In this document: piece after piece, positions 27,101-36,599 of the stretch
Layout: each line of letters starts with the position of its first letter
Position numbering within the stretch: position 1 is the first letter of the stretch
Origin: JADJRG01 sp964474905
GTDB taxonomy: Bacteria > Myxococcota_A > Polyangia > Nannocystales > Nannocystaceae
Assembly: GCA_964474905.1 (NCBI GenBank)
Contig: CAYYUP010000003.1
Span: 1-64,000, forward strand
Direction: 5' to 3'
DNA: 64,000 nt
Notes under the pieces: model-generated
Told to the model about the DNA's origin: nothing
The model's input: only the letters and a program-made list of their open reading frames with translations
Database searches by the model: none
Made by a program: the position numbers and the translations under genes

Positions 27101-29452
27101 TGGGCCCCAAGAGGCGGCAAAGACACGAAGAGTTCGGCGCCCGCGGGACCCTCAAGGCCGATGCGGTGCGGACCCGAGGCGAGGGCGAAGAGGGCGTGCG
27201 TTGGCGGCACACTGGGGGAGAGAGACCAGCGCTCTTTGTCGATACGGATCTCGGTTGTGGCGCTGATACCCGCGAGATCGGCGATCAGGAGCGGCGCCCG
27301 TCCGGGCTCGAGTGGCAGCTTGGCGACAAAATCCCAGGTCTCGCCGGCGCTCATCCTGAATCGATCGCTCGCAGACCAGCTGTCGGTTGCGAGATCTCGC
27401 TTCGACCCAGGCGACTTGCTTTCGGTCGGCTCCTCGCCGCGAAGGATCCAGCGCTCACCGGGGGCTTGGGCGCCGCTCGGGACCCGTGACCGTTGGGGGT
27501 TGATCGTCCGCCATCTCGTGCGTTGCCACCAGATCTCGAGCGCACGTCGGCGGAGTTCCCGATCGCCGGGCGCGGCTCGTCTCGCGGTCTCGACAAGGGC
27601 AAAGGAGAGGCTCTTGGAGGCCTGCTCGGTCTCGACGTGCGGCATGTGCTCGGCGAGAGCGACGAGGAGTTCGGGCGGTGGTTCGATGCCGTCGAGCAGC
27701 GAGTCGATGCGCGCCTGAGCGTCGTGATCGCCTGGCGAGATGGCCTCGATCGCGGCCAAGCGCAGTGCCCAATGGAGTTNNNNNNNNNNNNNNNNNNNNN
27801 NNNNNNNNNNNNNNNNNNNNNNNNNNNNNNNNNNNNNNNNNNNNNNNNNNNNNNNNNNNNNNNNNNNNNNNNNNNNNNNTGTTCAAACCTGGTTTGTTGT
27901 TCAAACCTGGTTTGTTGTGCAGGTCTCGAGCGGGCGTTCGGAGCAGTCTTGTCGCCGTCGTGATGGCCGTGGTGCGGGTCTCTTGGTCGAGTGACTCGGG
28001 GCTCCAAAGGGTCGCGAGCAGGGCCCAGGCGTCCGCGTCAGCCTCGGGCGGCTTGTGCCCGGGTTCGGCGATACGGTTGATAAGCGCGGCGAGCAGGTCG
28101 TCGGGGAGGGCGGGGCGCGTACGGATCGCGACCCCGCCGGCACGCACTTCGGTCACCATCCGGCTCTGTCCCGGTCGCGCGTGGCCGCCCCATTCGCGGC
28201 GCCAGATATGGGTCACTCGGGCGAGAGCGTAACCACCGAGAACCTCGATGGTGTAGCGCCCGCCGCCGGCGCGCAGGGGGATCCGAAGCCGTTGTTTTTT
28301 GCCGAGTGGGCGGGCGTCTTGAGTCTCGATCCCGACCTTTGTCGGCAACGCCTGGGTCGGATCGACGACGTGTTTTGCAAGTGCGTGGGGCAGCGGGATC
28401 TCGCGGATGAGGGTATTGCCGCGGCGCACTCGGAGGGTGAGATCGGCGCTCGGATCTCGGGTGTCGATGGCCGGGGCGCGCACCTCGATCTCGAGCCAGC
28501 CGGGGGCCGAGACGGCGAGCGTCGTGCTCCGAAGCTCACGGTAAGGCCGGTTTTCGGTACCGTCGATCCAGCTGTCTGGGGGGGCCGGGGCGGCGCCGCG
28601 AAGCCGAATCTTGGGTCCGCCAAGGGCACGGTTAAGCGAGCGTCGCGAGAAGTAGGGGCTGACGAGCGGGCGCACCAAGTTAAGTGCTTCGAGAGCGGCC
28701 GCCCTTCGCCATCTTCGCAGCGCCCGTTGTCCGGCAGCGTCATCGGCGAGCGCCTTGGTCATGGCCCCAGCGAGCCTCGCCTGGCGGAGCAGAGTGGCGC
28801 GCAGCCGCTGCACGCCGTCTGCAGCGATGAGTTCGGGCAGTTCTCCACCGCCATCGATCCAGGCCAGCACCCGCTCTTCGAGGGTCTCCCAGATCAGGCG
28901 GCCCTGACGATGCGAGCTGCGCTCGACGATCACCGAGCATGCTCTGTCGGCACTGATCAGCCAGACCTCGCCCTCCCCCGGCGGTTGCGAGAGGTACCAA
29001 AGGTCGCGATCGATCCGCTCTCCGGGAACCTGGAGTTCGGCCTCGCTCGATCGGCTATCCGGGGCCTGACCTACGAGGCGAGTGAAGCGAAGTTTGGCCC
29101 GTTCGCCGTCGACGCTGGAGACCACCCGCACCCGGGCTCCCTCAAGCCCCCCGAGCCAGATCGCGGCCGCTCGCTCGGGCCCGACACGAACCTCACCGAG
29201 CACGCTCTGGCCGAGATCGAATCGCCAATTGCCTATTTTTCCTATTTTTTCCTTTTCTTCTTTTGCATTTCCATCGCTCGTTGACAGCACTGGAGAGAGC
29301 ACAGGCAGGGCCTCGAAACGCGTCGCGCTCTCGATTTGATCGGTCGGGCGTTGGGGCGCTGGTATGCGCGCCTGACAACCAAGGGAACCAAGAAAAATGC
29401 CCCCGAGCGAGAGCGCGAGGCGGAGGCGAAGAAAGGCGGCGGTGGACCTCAC
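24166..29452 (-). CDS. Very large lipoprotein with TPR-like middle and outer-membrane beta-barrel end (interrupted by a scaffold gap)
   Basis: One gene across the 100-N gap. The part before the gap (524 codons) begins at the GTG at 29452 (GTGA overlap) with lipobox LGSLGC. The part after it (1203 aa) continues in frame with LHWALRLAAIEA and ends at 24166. The frame closes only if the true gap is a multiple of 3, so the 100 N are a placeholder. N-terminal and central regions are beta-rich, and a helical-hairpin stretch (DDLAHYYRLSAKLLELGWHA) is TPR-like. The last 300 residues show amphipathic strands with alternating aromatics and glycines, as in outer-membrane porins. The layout recalls TPR-porin exporters such as PgaA and AlgK/AlgE, so it may export the PGA-like polymer. 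Barrel moderate; transport role inference. Confidence 0.75.
27780..27879. other. Scaffold gap (100 N) inside the large lipoprotein gene
   Basis: Exactly 100 N, a standard unknown-length placeholder. The sequence on its right is an 18-nt tandem repeat, which probably broke the assembly. The reading frames on both sides agree only for a gap length divisible by 3. Confidence 0.97.
27880..27916. repeat. 18-nt coding minisatellite at the gap edge
   Basis: Two complete units of TGTTCAAACCTGGTTTGT (each with a CAAACC/GGTTTG inverted repeat) adjoin the N run. On the minus strand they encode NKPGLN repeated in frame. The copy number inside the gap is unknown. Confidence 0.9.
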
Positions 29453-30734
29453 CTGTCTGTGTGTTCCTGTGGCTTGGCGGAGTTCCAGACCCAGAGCCCC
29501 GCGCCGAGCCTGTCGAGGAGTCCTGGATCGTTGGCGAGGCGATCACGGGCATTCTTGGAGAGTTCGACGTGGACAAAACTGGAGCGAGGCACCATGCGCA
29601 GGAGCTTGCCCTGCACGTTGGTCGTGGCGCCGAGCTGGTCGACTTCTTCGGGGAAGACGCGGACCTCCTGGAGGACTGAGCGGAGCGCCTTGGCCGTGCT
29701 CCGGGCCCGCACAGAGGAATGCTCCCTCAGGCCCGCGCTGACGACAGCCTCAACAGCCTTTTTTTCGGCCTTGTCTTCGATTTCTTCTTTGCCTGCTGTG
29801 TTTGTCTTCGCTCCCTTTGCTTCCGTTTTTTTCTCTTTGTCCAGGTGCGCGAAGCCGTGGAGCTGAACGACTTGGACGCGACCGTGGGTGCGAGCGAGCG
29901 TGTCCGTCATCGCCGAGAAGAGGTGATCGGGGTTGTGGCTCAGATCCGTCGGTACGGGCGTCGCCGGAACCTCGCCGCCGGGACGGCCGTAGCGGTGCAT
30001 CGAGTTGGCAAAGAGAACATCGGGGCGGGCATCGGCGCTGCCGCGCACGAGCAGCGTCAATGCGAGCAGGCCGGTGCGCGTGTCGTAGTAGGAATGCGGT
30101 GCCTGCAGGAGGCGCAGCGGTCGCTCGCCGAGCACTGGGGCATCGCGTCGGAAGAGGTAGATCCCGCCGCCGCGCCGCCGGGAGTCGGGCTCGACAAGCG
30201 CCCAAAGCGTGACGCCCTCGATCACCCATTCCTCCAGCTCGAAGCCGAGTTCCTCTGCGATGTCATGGATCGCGGGCAAGGGTTTGCCTTGGGCCAGAGC
30301 GGCGATCAGCGGATCGATGAGAGGCTGGACTGCGGTCCGCTCTCGCGTCGTCGTAGCCTCGAAGGTGTCTGAGTGTTTGCGGGGCCAGAGCCGTCGCCTC
30401 GCGTCATTTAGGCTGAGTTCGCGGGCGGGTTTTGTCGGCTTCGCGGGTTTCGCCTGCACCTGATCTTCGCTCGGCTTTCGCACCCCGGTGGGCGGATCGG
30501 AGTCTGTCGATCGCGGCCCATCCGAACAGGCGGTTGCGCCGGCAAGGACGATGCAAAGGACGTTGCAAAGGNNNNNNNNNNNNNNNNNNNNNNNNNNNNN
30601 NNNNNNNNNNNNNNNNNNNNNNNNNNNNNNNNNNNNNNNNNNNNNNNNNNNNNNNNNNNNNNNNNNNNNNNCCCATCCGAACAGGCGGTTGCGCCGGCAA
30701 GGACGATGCAAAGGACGTTGCAAAGGTCTCTCAT
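29449..30734 (-). CDS. Lipoprotein with amidohydrolase-like His motifs (possible PGA hydrolase/processing protein)
   Basis: The ATG at 30734 overlaps the upstream TGA (ATGA), with GGGAGG 5 nt before it. The 100-N gap inside is artificial: removing it and one copy of the duplicated 55-nt flank leaves 1131 nt, an exact 376-aa frame. Leader LCNVLCIVLAGATAC is lipoprotein-like; a Pro/Lys linker follows. The domain has His-rich sites in order: QAPHSYYDTRTG (about 159-170), FANSMHRYG (about 190-198), TDLSHNPDHLF (about 211-221) and VVQLHGFAH (about 238-245). The order and shape resemble the zinc-binding motifs of N-formylglutamate amidohydrolase/PGA-hydrolase-type folds, which would fit polymer trimming in this operon. 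A Lys/Glu-rich insert follows. Gene and frame are firm; function is tentative. Confidence 0.75.
30517..30726. repeat. Identical 55-nt ends flanking an artificial scaffold gap
   Basis: Bases 30517-30571 and 30672-30726 are identical over 55 nt (both start CCCATCCGAACAGGCGGTTG). They are the overlapping ends of two contigs that were placed side by side instead of merged. Collapsing them restores the lipoprotein reading frame. Confidence 0.93.
30572..30671. other. Scaffold gap (100 N), almost certainly spurious
   Basis: 100 N between two identical 55-nt contig ends. The real chromosome probably contains a single copy and no gap here. Confidence 0.95.
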
Positions 30735-33358
30735 TTTTGCCTCCCAGGCTCGGCCGATCGTCCGCTCCACGAGGTGGTCTTCTCGATCGTCGGAGCCCGC
30801 TGATCAAAGACAAAAAATCGGACCCAGAGAGGAGGCCCGTGCTCGACCCTCAGCGCCACTTGATGAACGCCTGGTGGGATGTCATCGCCCAAGGTGATGG
30901 CGACCGTGCGCGGGTACACAGCGCCGGTGCCGGCGAGATCGGCGAAGCGTGCAGGCGTCGGCCGAGAGGCTGCATCCAGGCTGTGTGTGCGCACTGCTTG
31001 GGTGATGGTGTGGACCACCGCTCCTTCGCGGCGAGCGGGTGAGCCGCGGTCGAGGGTCGAGATGAGCGTGCTGTTGGGGGCCTCGGCGCGGCTGTGTCCG
31101 TAGACGATCGCGTTGACGGTGACGGGCTGCCAGGAGGGTTTGTCGACGCTGACGACCAGCGCAGATCGGCCGAGGCGGTAGACCGTACGGGTGCGGTGGA
31201 GCTGCAGGCGCGGGCGGCTGTTCTCAGGCCGGTCGATGAGGATACGCAGCTTTGCGCGACCGGTCTCGACGCTCACTGTCTGGGTGCCGCTGATCTCCCG
31301 CGGGAGGCTCCAGGCCCCGCGACTGGCGTTCACAGAGAGCGGGTAGCTAGCCTCGCCGACCCTCAGCGTGATCTCGTCACCGAGCGAGGCGTCGCCGCCG
31401 GCTTCGATCCAGTACTGCAGGGTGGCGCGTCGCTTGGGCCCGCGGGAGAAGTCCAGCGTCTGCTCGCGGTCGACGGCGAGGGCTGTGTAACTCCCGGGTT
31501 TCCATTCGCGCCAGGCGATTCGAGTGGCCTCGCTGCGCACGCGGTCGACGAGCAGCTGCCGCCTCGGGGAGCCGTGCGGATGCAGCTCGATCGCCGGCCG
31601 TTGCGACGATGGATTTGCGAGTTCGCGAGTGTCCTTGGTTTCGAGTCGAACCTGGGCGACGAGTCGGGCGAGTTCGCCGCGTTCGCCCGCACCGCGACGA
31701 TCGTCGAAGCGCATGCTGACCCAGGGCGTGCGCACGATCGGCGCGTAGCGCCAGCGCATCAAATCGGGCTCTAATCCTTCGTAGGGCGGCTCGTGTTCGA
31801 GTTCTGTGGGCATGTAGGCGGAGATCCTCGCGCCCACTGGTTCGCTGCTCGTCACTCGGATCTGCTCGGTCATTTTGGGGATGATAAAGCGGAAGGACAC
31901 CGGCTGGTCGACGCTCGTAGTCATGCCGTCCTGGTACTCGATGTGCTCGTAGGGGGCGGCCTCGGCTTCGAGGGGGATCTTCCAGAGAAAGACCTGCGAG
32001 CCCTCGCTGTCGACGCCCTCGACCGTGACCAGAGATGTCTCTTCGGGAAGCTTGATGCCGAGGCGTCGGAGGTCGAGGCGGTAGGTACGGGAAAGCGGGT
32101 CGGCCTGGGCGAAGACACCGAAGGTCCCGGCTGGCCTTGCGGGTCCGAGGAGGCGCAGCACTTGGCGGCGCTGCTCGGGCTCGATGTGGGTCGCAAAAAG
32201 CTCGCCTTGTCCCTCTTCGATCCTGTGCAGGTGACTCTCTGGGGGGGCGTCCAACGTGAGGTTGGCTGCGCCTGCGTCCGCGGTCGAAAAGAAGAGCGAG
32301 TGGGCACCGGCCGGGACAAAAAAGGAGGTCTCAAGCGCGTCGCCAGGGTTCTGTGGCAGCGTCAGCGAGCGCGGGGCGTGCACGCCAGTGGCCCCCGCCA
32401 TCTCCATGTTCAGGACGACCCGTTGGCGAATCTTTGGGGGATCGCTGGGATCATCAGCACCTCCGGACTCTCCGTCCATGTCGACGGTTTGGCTGTCGAT
32501 GGCCGTGGCGCTCGCGGCGATATGGACCGTCGTCGGACCGAGGAGATTGATGACGCGGGGTCGACCCTGGGTCACCAGGATCGCTTCCTGATCGTCGAGA
32601 GCCTCTGGAGGAGGCGCGCGCCAGCCGGTGTAGTAGACCGCGCGGAGTTCGTAGTTGACGCCATTTTCGCCGAGAGCAGCGAGTCGCTGCCAATGCTCCC
32701 GCACGAGACCGACCCGCTCGGCGTCGTCGAGGTGCTCCCAGCGAGAGATGCCGACCGTGCGGGCGAGCGCAGCCCTTTGGCTGCTGTCGAGAGATAGGGC
32801 GCGCACCAGCTGTTCGCTCAGCGAGCCCTCACGGAGCGCGTAGGCCCGCGCGAGCACATCCCCGGGGGCGTCGTCGGCCTTAATGATGAGCCGGGCCCCG
32901 CTCGGCAGCTCCTCCGGCAGGTTGATGTACGAGATCCTGTCGTCCGTGAGCTTGACTCGCTTATCGACCATATATGCGTTGGCGGGCGAGCCCTCCTCGT
33001 CGCGGCCGACGCTCCGGCGCGACTCGACGTAGAGCGTGTCGCTCCAGACAGGTGCGCCATCGCTGTCCTCGATCGCGACCGAGATGCCGTAGGTCAATCG
33101 CTGGCCGGGACTCTCGCCGCGCTCGCCGATCATCGCGTGGGAGACGAGCTTGATTCGATGCTCGGTGCCCTGGAGGCGGAAATGAGGCCCCCGCTCAGGG
33201 GTCAAGCGGTAGTAGAGAACACGTTCGACGGCGCTGCTTGTATCGGCTCGATCCTGGTCGGGACCCCGCTCGGCGACCAGGATCTTCGCGGTCAACGCGG
33301 CGATCGCGAGTAGCGTGAGCCCGAGGACGAGCCCCGATCGCAGGCTGTCGCTAGCCAT
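30731..33358 (-). CDS. Membrane-anchored beta-rich periplasmic protein of the PGA-type operon
   Basis: 875 aa from the ATG at 33358, which overlaps the CapC-fusion stop by 8 nt (ATGGCTAG). A single N-terminal helix (GLVLGLTLLAIAALTAKILV) anchors a long, mostly beta-stranded extracytoplasmic region with repeated Ig-like shapes; there are almost no Cys. I recognise no catalytic motif or named family. Its segments around an ethic-like PGSYTALAVDREQTLDF and a late GVHQVALRVEHG resemble the beta-rich N-terminal half of the next large lipoprotein in style, which may mean a shared fold. Position between the CapC-like and hydrolase-like genes suggests a periplasmic scaffold linking inner and outer membrane parts of the machine. 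That role is inference. Confidence 0.75.
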   Translation of the reverse strand: MASDSLRSGLVLGLTLLAIAALTAKILVAERGPDQDRADTSSAVERVLYYRLTPERGPHFRLQGTEHRIKLVSHAMIGERGESPGQRLTYGISVAIEDSDGAPVWSDTLYVESRRSVGRDEEGSPANAYMVDKRVKLTDDRISYINLPEELPSGARLIIKADDAPGDVLARAYALREGSLSEQLVRALSLDSSQRAALARTVGISRWEHLDDAERVGLVREHWQRLAALGENGVNYELRAVYYTGWRAPPPEALDDQEAILVTQGRPRVINLLGPTTVHIAASATAIDSQTVDMDGESGGADDPSDPPKIRQRVVLNMEMAGATGVHAPRSLTLPQNPGDALETSFFVPAGAHSLFFSTADAGAANLTLDAPPESHLHRIEEGQGELFATHIEPEQRRQVLRLLGPARPAGTFGVFAQADPLSRTYRLDLRRLGIKLPEETSLVTVEGVDSEGSQVFLWKIPLEAEAAPYEHIEYQDGMTTSVDQPVSFRFIIPKMTEQIRVTSSEPVGARISAYMPTELEHEPPYEGLEPDLMRWRYAPIVRTPWVSMRFDDRRGAGERGELARLVAQVRLETKDTRELANPSSQRPAIELHPHGSPRRQLLVDRVRSEATRIAWREWKPGSYTALAVDREQTLDFSRGPKRRATLQYWIEAGGDASLGDEITLRVGEASYPLSVNASRGAWSLPREISGTQTVSVETGRAKLRILIDRPENSRPRLQLHRTRTVYRLGRSALVVSVDKPSWQPVTVNAIVYGHSRAEAPNSTLISTLDRGSPARREGAVVHTITQAVRTHSLDAASRPTPARFADLAGTGAVYPRTVAITLGDDIPPGVHQVALRVEHGPPLWVRFFVFDQRAPTIEKTTSWSGRSAEPGRQK

Positions 33359-36300
33359 GGGGGACCGCCTCCGGCTCTGGCTCTGGCGGCAGGGCTCCGC
33401 GGAGGCTGATGCGTCGGCAGCGATGGGCGAGCGCAGCTGCGACCTCGCGATTTGTATCTGTCCCTACGAACATGTCGCGAGTAGGACAGCTTGGCGAGCG
33501 AGTGAAGAGAAGCACCGCCCGTCGCTCTTCGCCGCCGCTGCGGATCCGGAGGGCGACGTAGGGCATCGACAGGGCATCGCTCCAGGCGATGGCGGTTTCG
33601 ACGATGAGGTCTTGCAGGAGTTCATCGCCGGTGGCGAGGCTCTCGGCGGAGGCCGTGAGCAGGGCCTCCCGCGCGTGCATGTCGCGGTTTTCGATGTAGA
33701 GATCGGCGAGCCGTAACAGGCGACTCCAAACGCCCTCGAGGTCCGACGAGACGTGCCCGGGCAGCGCTGCGAGGGGGGGCTCCGTAAGCCAGAGGTCCGG
33801 GTTTTGCACGAGCAGCGGCGTATCGGTCCACTCGCTGCGTTGTTGCTCGGACTCCGCCGGCATATCGAAGTAGCGCGCGCGCAGCTCGTACGAGATCCAG
33901 AGCGCCGCGAAGTCGGCCGTCTGTGCATTTTGTACCTGACGGAGCTGGGCGCCACTCGAGGAGGCGAGGCCGGCGTGTTCGATGCCCTGGAAACCGACGC
34001 TCATCGATCGTCCGAGCCATGAGAGATCGCCGTCTTCGCCGGTCAAGCGCAGGAGACGTGGTGGAAGCCGGTTGCGCGCCGAGGCGACAGTGATTTCGTG
34101 GCGGGTCGATCGGCGAGCAGCGAGCCCTCGAAGTTGGAGAATGAGCGGCTCCAGCTCGCCTGCGAGGCCGCGCTCGAGGCCACGGTGAAAGGCGTGGAAG
34201 GGCGCGTGTGTCTCGGCTGGGCGGGCCCGCAGCCCCGACTCAGAGCGCTTTGCCCATGATCCGAAGACCAACGCGCGGGCCGAGGTGGTGCGCCAGACTT
34301 CGGTCGCGAAGCGCCACGTACCCGGCTCGCGCCGCGGAATCGGGACCTCGATCGCGATCGCGGCGGCATCGCCCAGGCGGACCAGGAGTTGCCCCCAATC
34401 GAAGCTCGGTTGGTCGCCGTTGAGCGCGATACATCGGCTATGCCTGCCGGCACAGTTGTCGATCAGGTGCAGCGAGAGACCCAGTACATCTGCCTCTAAG
34501 GACAGACTTTGAAGCCACTCTAGCTCACCCGATTGACTGTCGCTCGCTCGCTCGACGAGCTCCCGCGTGAGTAGCTCTAGGAGGCGCAGTTCGGTTTGTG
34601 AGGGGGTATTTCGGATCCACGGCCCGCGCTCGCCGCGGTGGAGGTCGAGCCAGCCTGAGGCCGAAGCGCTGTCGACGGGTACTTGTTGAGAGGGCTCGGT
34701 GGATGCTGGCTTTGGCGGTACGAAGAGCGCCAGTTTGTGGTTGGCATGCAGCCAGCCGCCGTTGGCCCCGTTGCTCGCGCGCCACTCGATTTCGACGCCC
34801 GAGGGGTCGAGCTTGGCCAGGTCGATTTCATCTGGCAATGCGCCGCGGATCGTCAACCGTGTGCCGCCCTGCCCCGAGGACGTTGGCTCTGTGCGGGTAT
34901 GGAGGCTCATGATCGTGCTGATTTCGAGGCCCTGGCAGAGCCCCCGCAGCGCGGCCACAAACTCGGTACGCCGGTGCGTGTCTGAGCCCTGGTGCTCGAT
35001 GCCTGCGTAGACGATCGCGGAGCAGTCGATCGCCGCACAGACCGGCAGCGCAGCCCGCGAGCTCGGTCGCTCGGTGTGGGGCTGTGGGATCGCGAGCAGA
35101 GGTCCGTGTGCCTCGGGAAAGATCAAGACCGTCGGTGCCCCGCGCTGGGCGGAGAGGCGCGTTTCGAGTTCGTAGAGGACGAGCGCGCGCTGATCCCTGG
35201 GGGGACCGGCGAGATCCAGACCGCCTTGGGTCACGATGGCGACGTCGATGCCCTCTTCGAGCGTGGTTTGCCTGAGCAGCTCGGGATCGCTAGGACCGTG
35301 CTCGCGGGCGTGCTCGCCGACGGTCTCCCAAAATCGGAGACTTCGGTTGAGATGCAGGCGGGAGATCGAGCCGTCAGCGGCGAAGGTCGGCGGGCGGGCC
35401 CGTGCTCGCGCGAGCATGCCGACGCCGATGCCTGAGCGGGTTAAGGTTTGCTCGCGGCGTTCGTTTGGGAGCTCGGGTTCGCCGCTCACCTCGGGCTCTG
35501 CGCGAGGGAAGAGCACGTCGAGCACGACGCCGACGACGTTGCCCAAGACGAACGAGAGCAGCGATGTCACCACCGCGGGGATCAGGATCCGCCGGGCGCT
35601 CTTGACCTGGATGATCTTGACCGCGAGTAAACTCGGTACCAGGTAGCCGAAGCCAAAGAGGTCTGTGGCCTGGAGCGCGGGTAGGGCATCACCGAGTGCC
35701 GCGCCGGTGATGAATTTGAGGGTGAAGCCGATCGTGAAAATCAGAGCGATCTTCCGCGGGCCCTCGAGGTTGAGATCGCGGACGAGCGGCGCCTTCACAA
35801 AGAGCGTCGTCAACATCACCAGCAGCAGTGCCTCGACGATTGTGGTGACGATCTTCGACGGGGTCATCCACGCCAGCGCGAGCAGCGTGGGCACGAGGAT
35901 GCCGTTGTAATCCCAGCCGTATTTCAGGTTAAAGCGCGAGGCGAGCAGCGCCGCCACGAGCATGATGATGTAGGCCTTGGGCGAGCTGATGAAGCTGAGT
36001 GCGAGCCCCTCGTAGGTGAGCTCCATGCTGCTGAGCGAAAAATTTGTGTAGGGCAGCACGAGCTCGCGCAGGAGCAGGTATGTGATCGCTGTCGGCACCA
36101 GGATTTGCAGCAGGCCCCGGGGCAGCGAGAGCTTCCAGAACATGTTGGCGGTCAGAGGCACGAGCACGAGGCCGATGCTCATAAACCCGGATTCGAGTTC
36201 GAGGCCGAGGCCAAAGTTGCTTGCCAGCCAGCGAGCGGCGGCCGGCAGGGCCCAGAGCTGCGAGTGCTGACGGACCAGCACCGAGGTCAGGACGATCACG

Positions 36301-36590
36301 TAGAAGCGCTCGCGGCCAAAGAAGACGCTCCAGGCACCGGAGCGCGAGAAGTAGGAGGAGAGCAGGCGCACCAGGCCGTAGGTGACGATCGCCTCGATCA
36401 TCATGGCGCACCACGAGCCGGGCTGTACGATCGCGACCGAGGCCATGTAGCCGGGCACGACCAGACCGACAAAGACCCAGCCAAATGCCTCGGTGAAGAG
36501 GAATAGCGTCAACATGCCCGCGAGAACGGGAAAGAGCAGGGACTGGTCGAGCCCCCGCTCGGGGAAGATATCGAAGACGAGGCTCTCCAA
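33351..36590 (-). CDS. capC: CapC/PgsC-type membrane protein, tandem and fused to a large C-terminal region
   Basis: 1079 aa from the TTG at 36590; TGAGG, formed partly by the upstream stop, lies 7 nt before it. The first 370 residues are a polytopic membrane region with two PgsC-like copies: LVVPGYMASVAIVQPGS near residue 45 and GILVPTLLALAWMTPSKIV near 225. Each matches the conserved LVVPGY/ILVP segment of PgsC. Bacillus PgsC is only about 150 aa. A soluble region of roughly 700 residues follows, containing two weakly similar segments (LLAIPQPHTERPSSRAAL with IVYAGIEHQGSD, and AIEVPIPRREPGTWRFATE with ALVFGSW). Their spacing resembles the His-motif domain of the 29449-30734 lipoprotein, mostly without its His residues. 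With the CapB-like ligase it should form the inner-membrane synthase. Confidence 0.87.
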   Translation of the reverse strand: MESLVFDIFPERGLDQSLLFPVLAGMLTLFLFTEAFGWVFVGLVVPGYMASVAIVQPGSWCAMMIEAIVTYGLVRLLSSYFSRSGAWSVFFGRERFYVIVLTSVLVRQHSQLWALPAAARWLASNFGLGLELESGFMSIGLVLVPLTANMFWKLSLPRGLLQILVPTAITYLLLRELVLPYTNFSLSSMELTYEGLALSFISSPKAYIIMLVAALLASRFNLKYGWDYNGILVPTLLALAWMTPSKIVTTIVEALLLVMLTTLFVKAPLVRDLNLEGPRKIALIFTIGFTLKFITGAALGDALPALQATDLFGFGYLVPSLLAVKIIQVKSARRILIPAVVTSLLSFVLGNVVGVVLDVLFPRAEPEVSGEPELPNERREQTLTRSGIGVGMLARARARPPTFAADGSISRLHLNRSLRFWETVGEHAREHGPSDPELLRQTTLEEGIDVAIVTQGGLDLAGPPRDQRALVLYELETRLSAQRGAPTVLIFPEAHGPLLAIPQPHTERPSSRAALPVCAAIDCSAIVYAGIEHQGSDTHRRTEFVAALRGLCQGLEISTIMSLHTRTEPTSSGQGGTRLTIRGALPDEIDLAKLDPSGVEIEWRASNGANGGWLHANHKLALFVPPKPASTEPSQQVPVDSASASGWLDLHRGERGPWIRNTPSQTELRLLELLTRELVERASDSQSGELEWLQSLSLEADVLGLSLHLIDNCAGRHSRCIALNGDQPSFDWGQLLVRLGDAAAIAIEVPIPRREPGTWRFATEVWRTTSARALVFGSWAKRSESGLRARPAETHAPFHAFHRGLERGLAGELEPLILQLRGLAARRSTRHEITVASARNRLPPRLLRLTGEDGDLSWLGRSMSVGFQGIEHAGLASSSGAQLRQVQNAQTADFAALWISYELRARYFDMPAESEQQRSEWTDTPLLVQNPDLWLTEPPLAALPGHVSSDLEGVWSRLLRLADLYIENRDMHAREALLTASAESLATGDELLQDLIVETAIAWSDALSMPYVALRIRSGGEERRAVLLFTRSPSCPTRDMFVGTDTNREVAAALAHRCRRISLRGALPPEPEPEAVPHG

Positions 36591-36599
36591 GGCGCAACC

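Noticed and set aside
28055..29284. 409-codon plus-strand open frame
   Set aside because: Antisense to the large lipoprotein; composition and lack of any domain mark it as a shadow.
27455..29452. Reading the large lipoprotein through the 100 N as one 665-aa protein
   Set aside because: With exactly 100 N the frame changes after the gap into low-complexity Arg/Ala sequence; the true frame is the one continuing to 24166.
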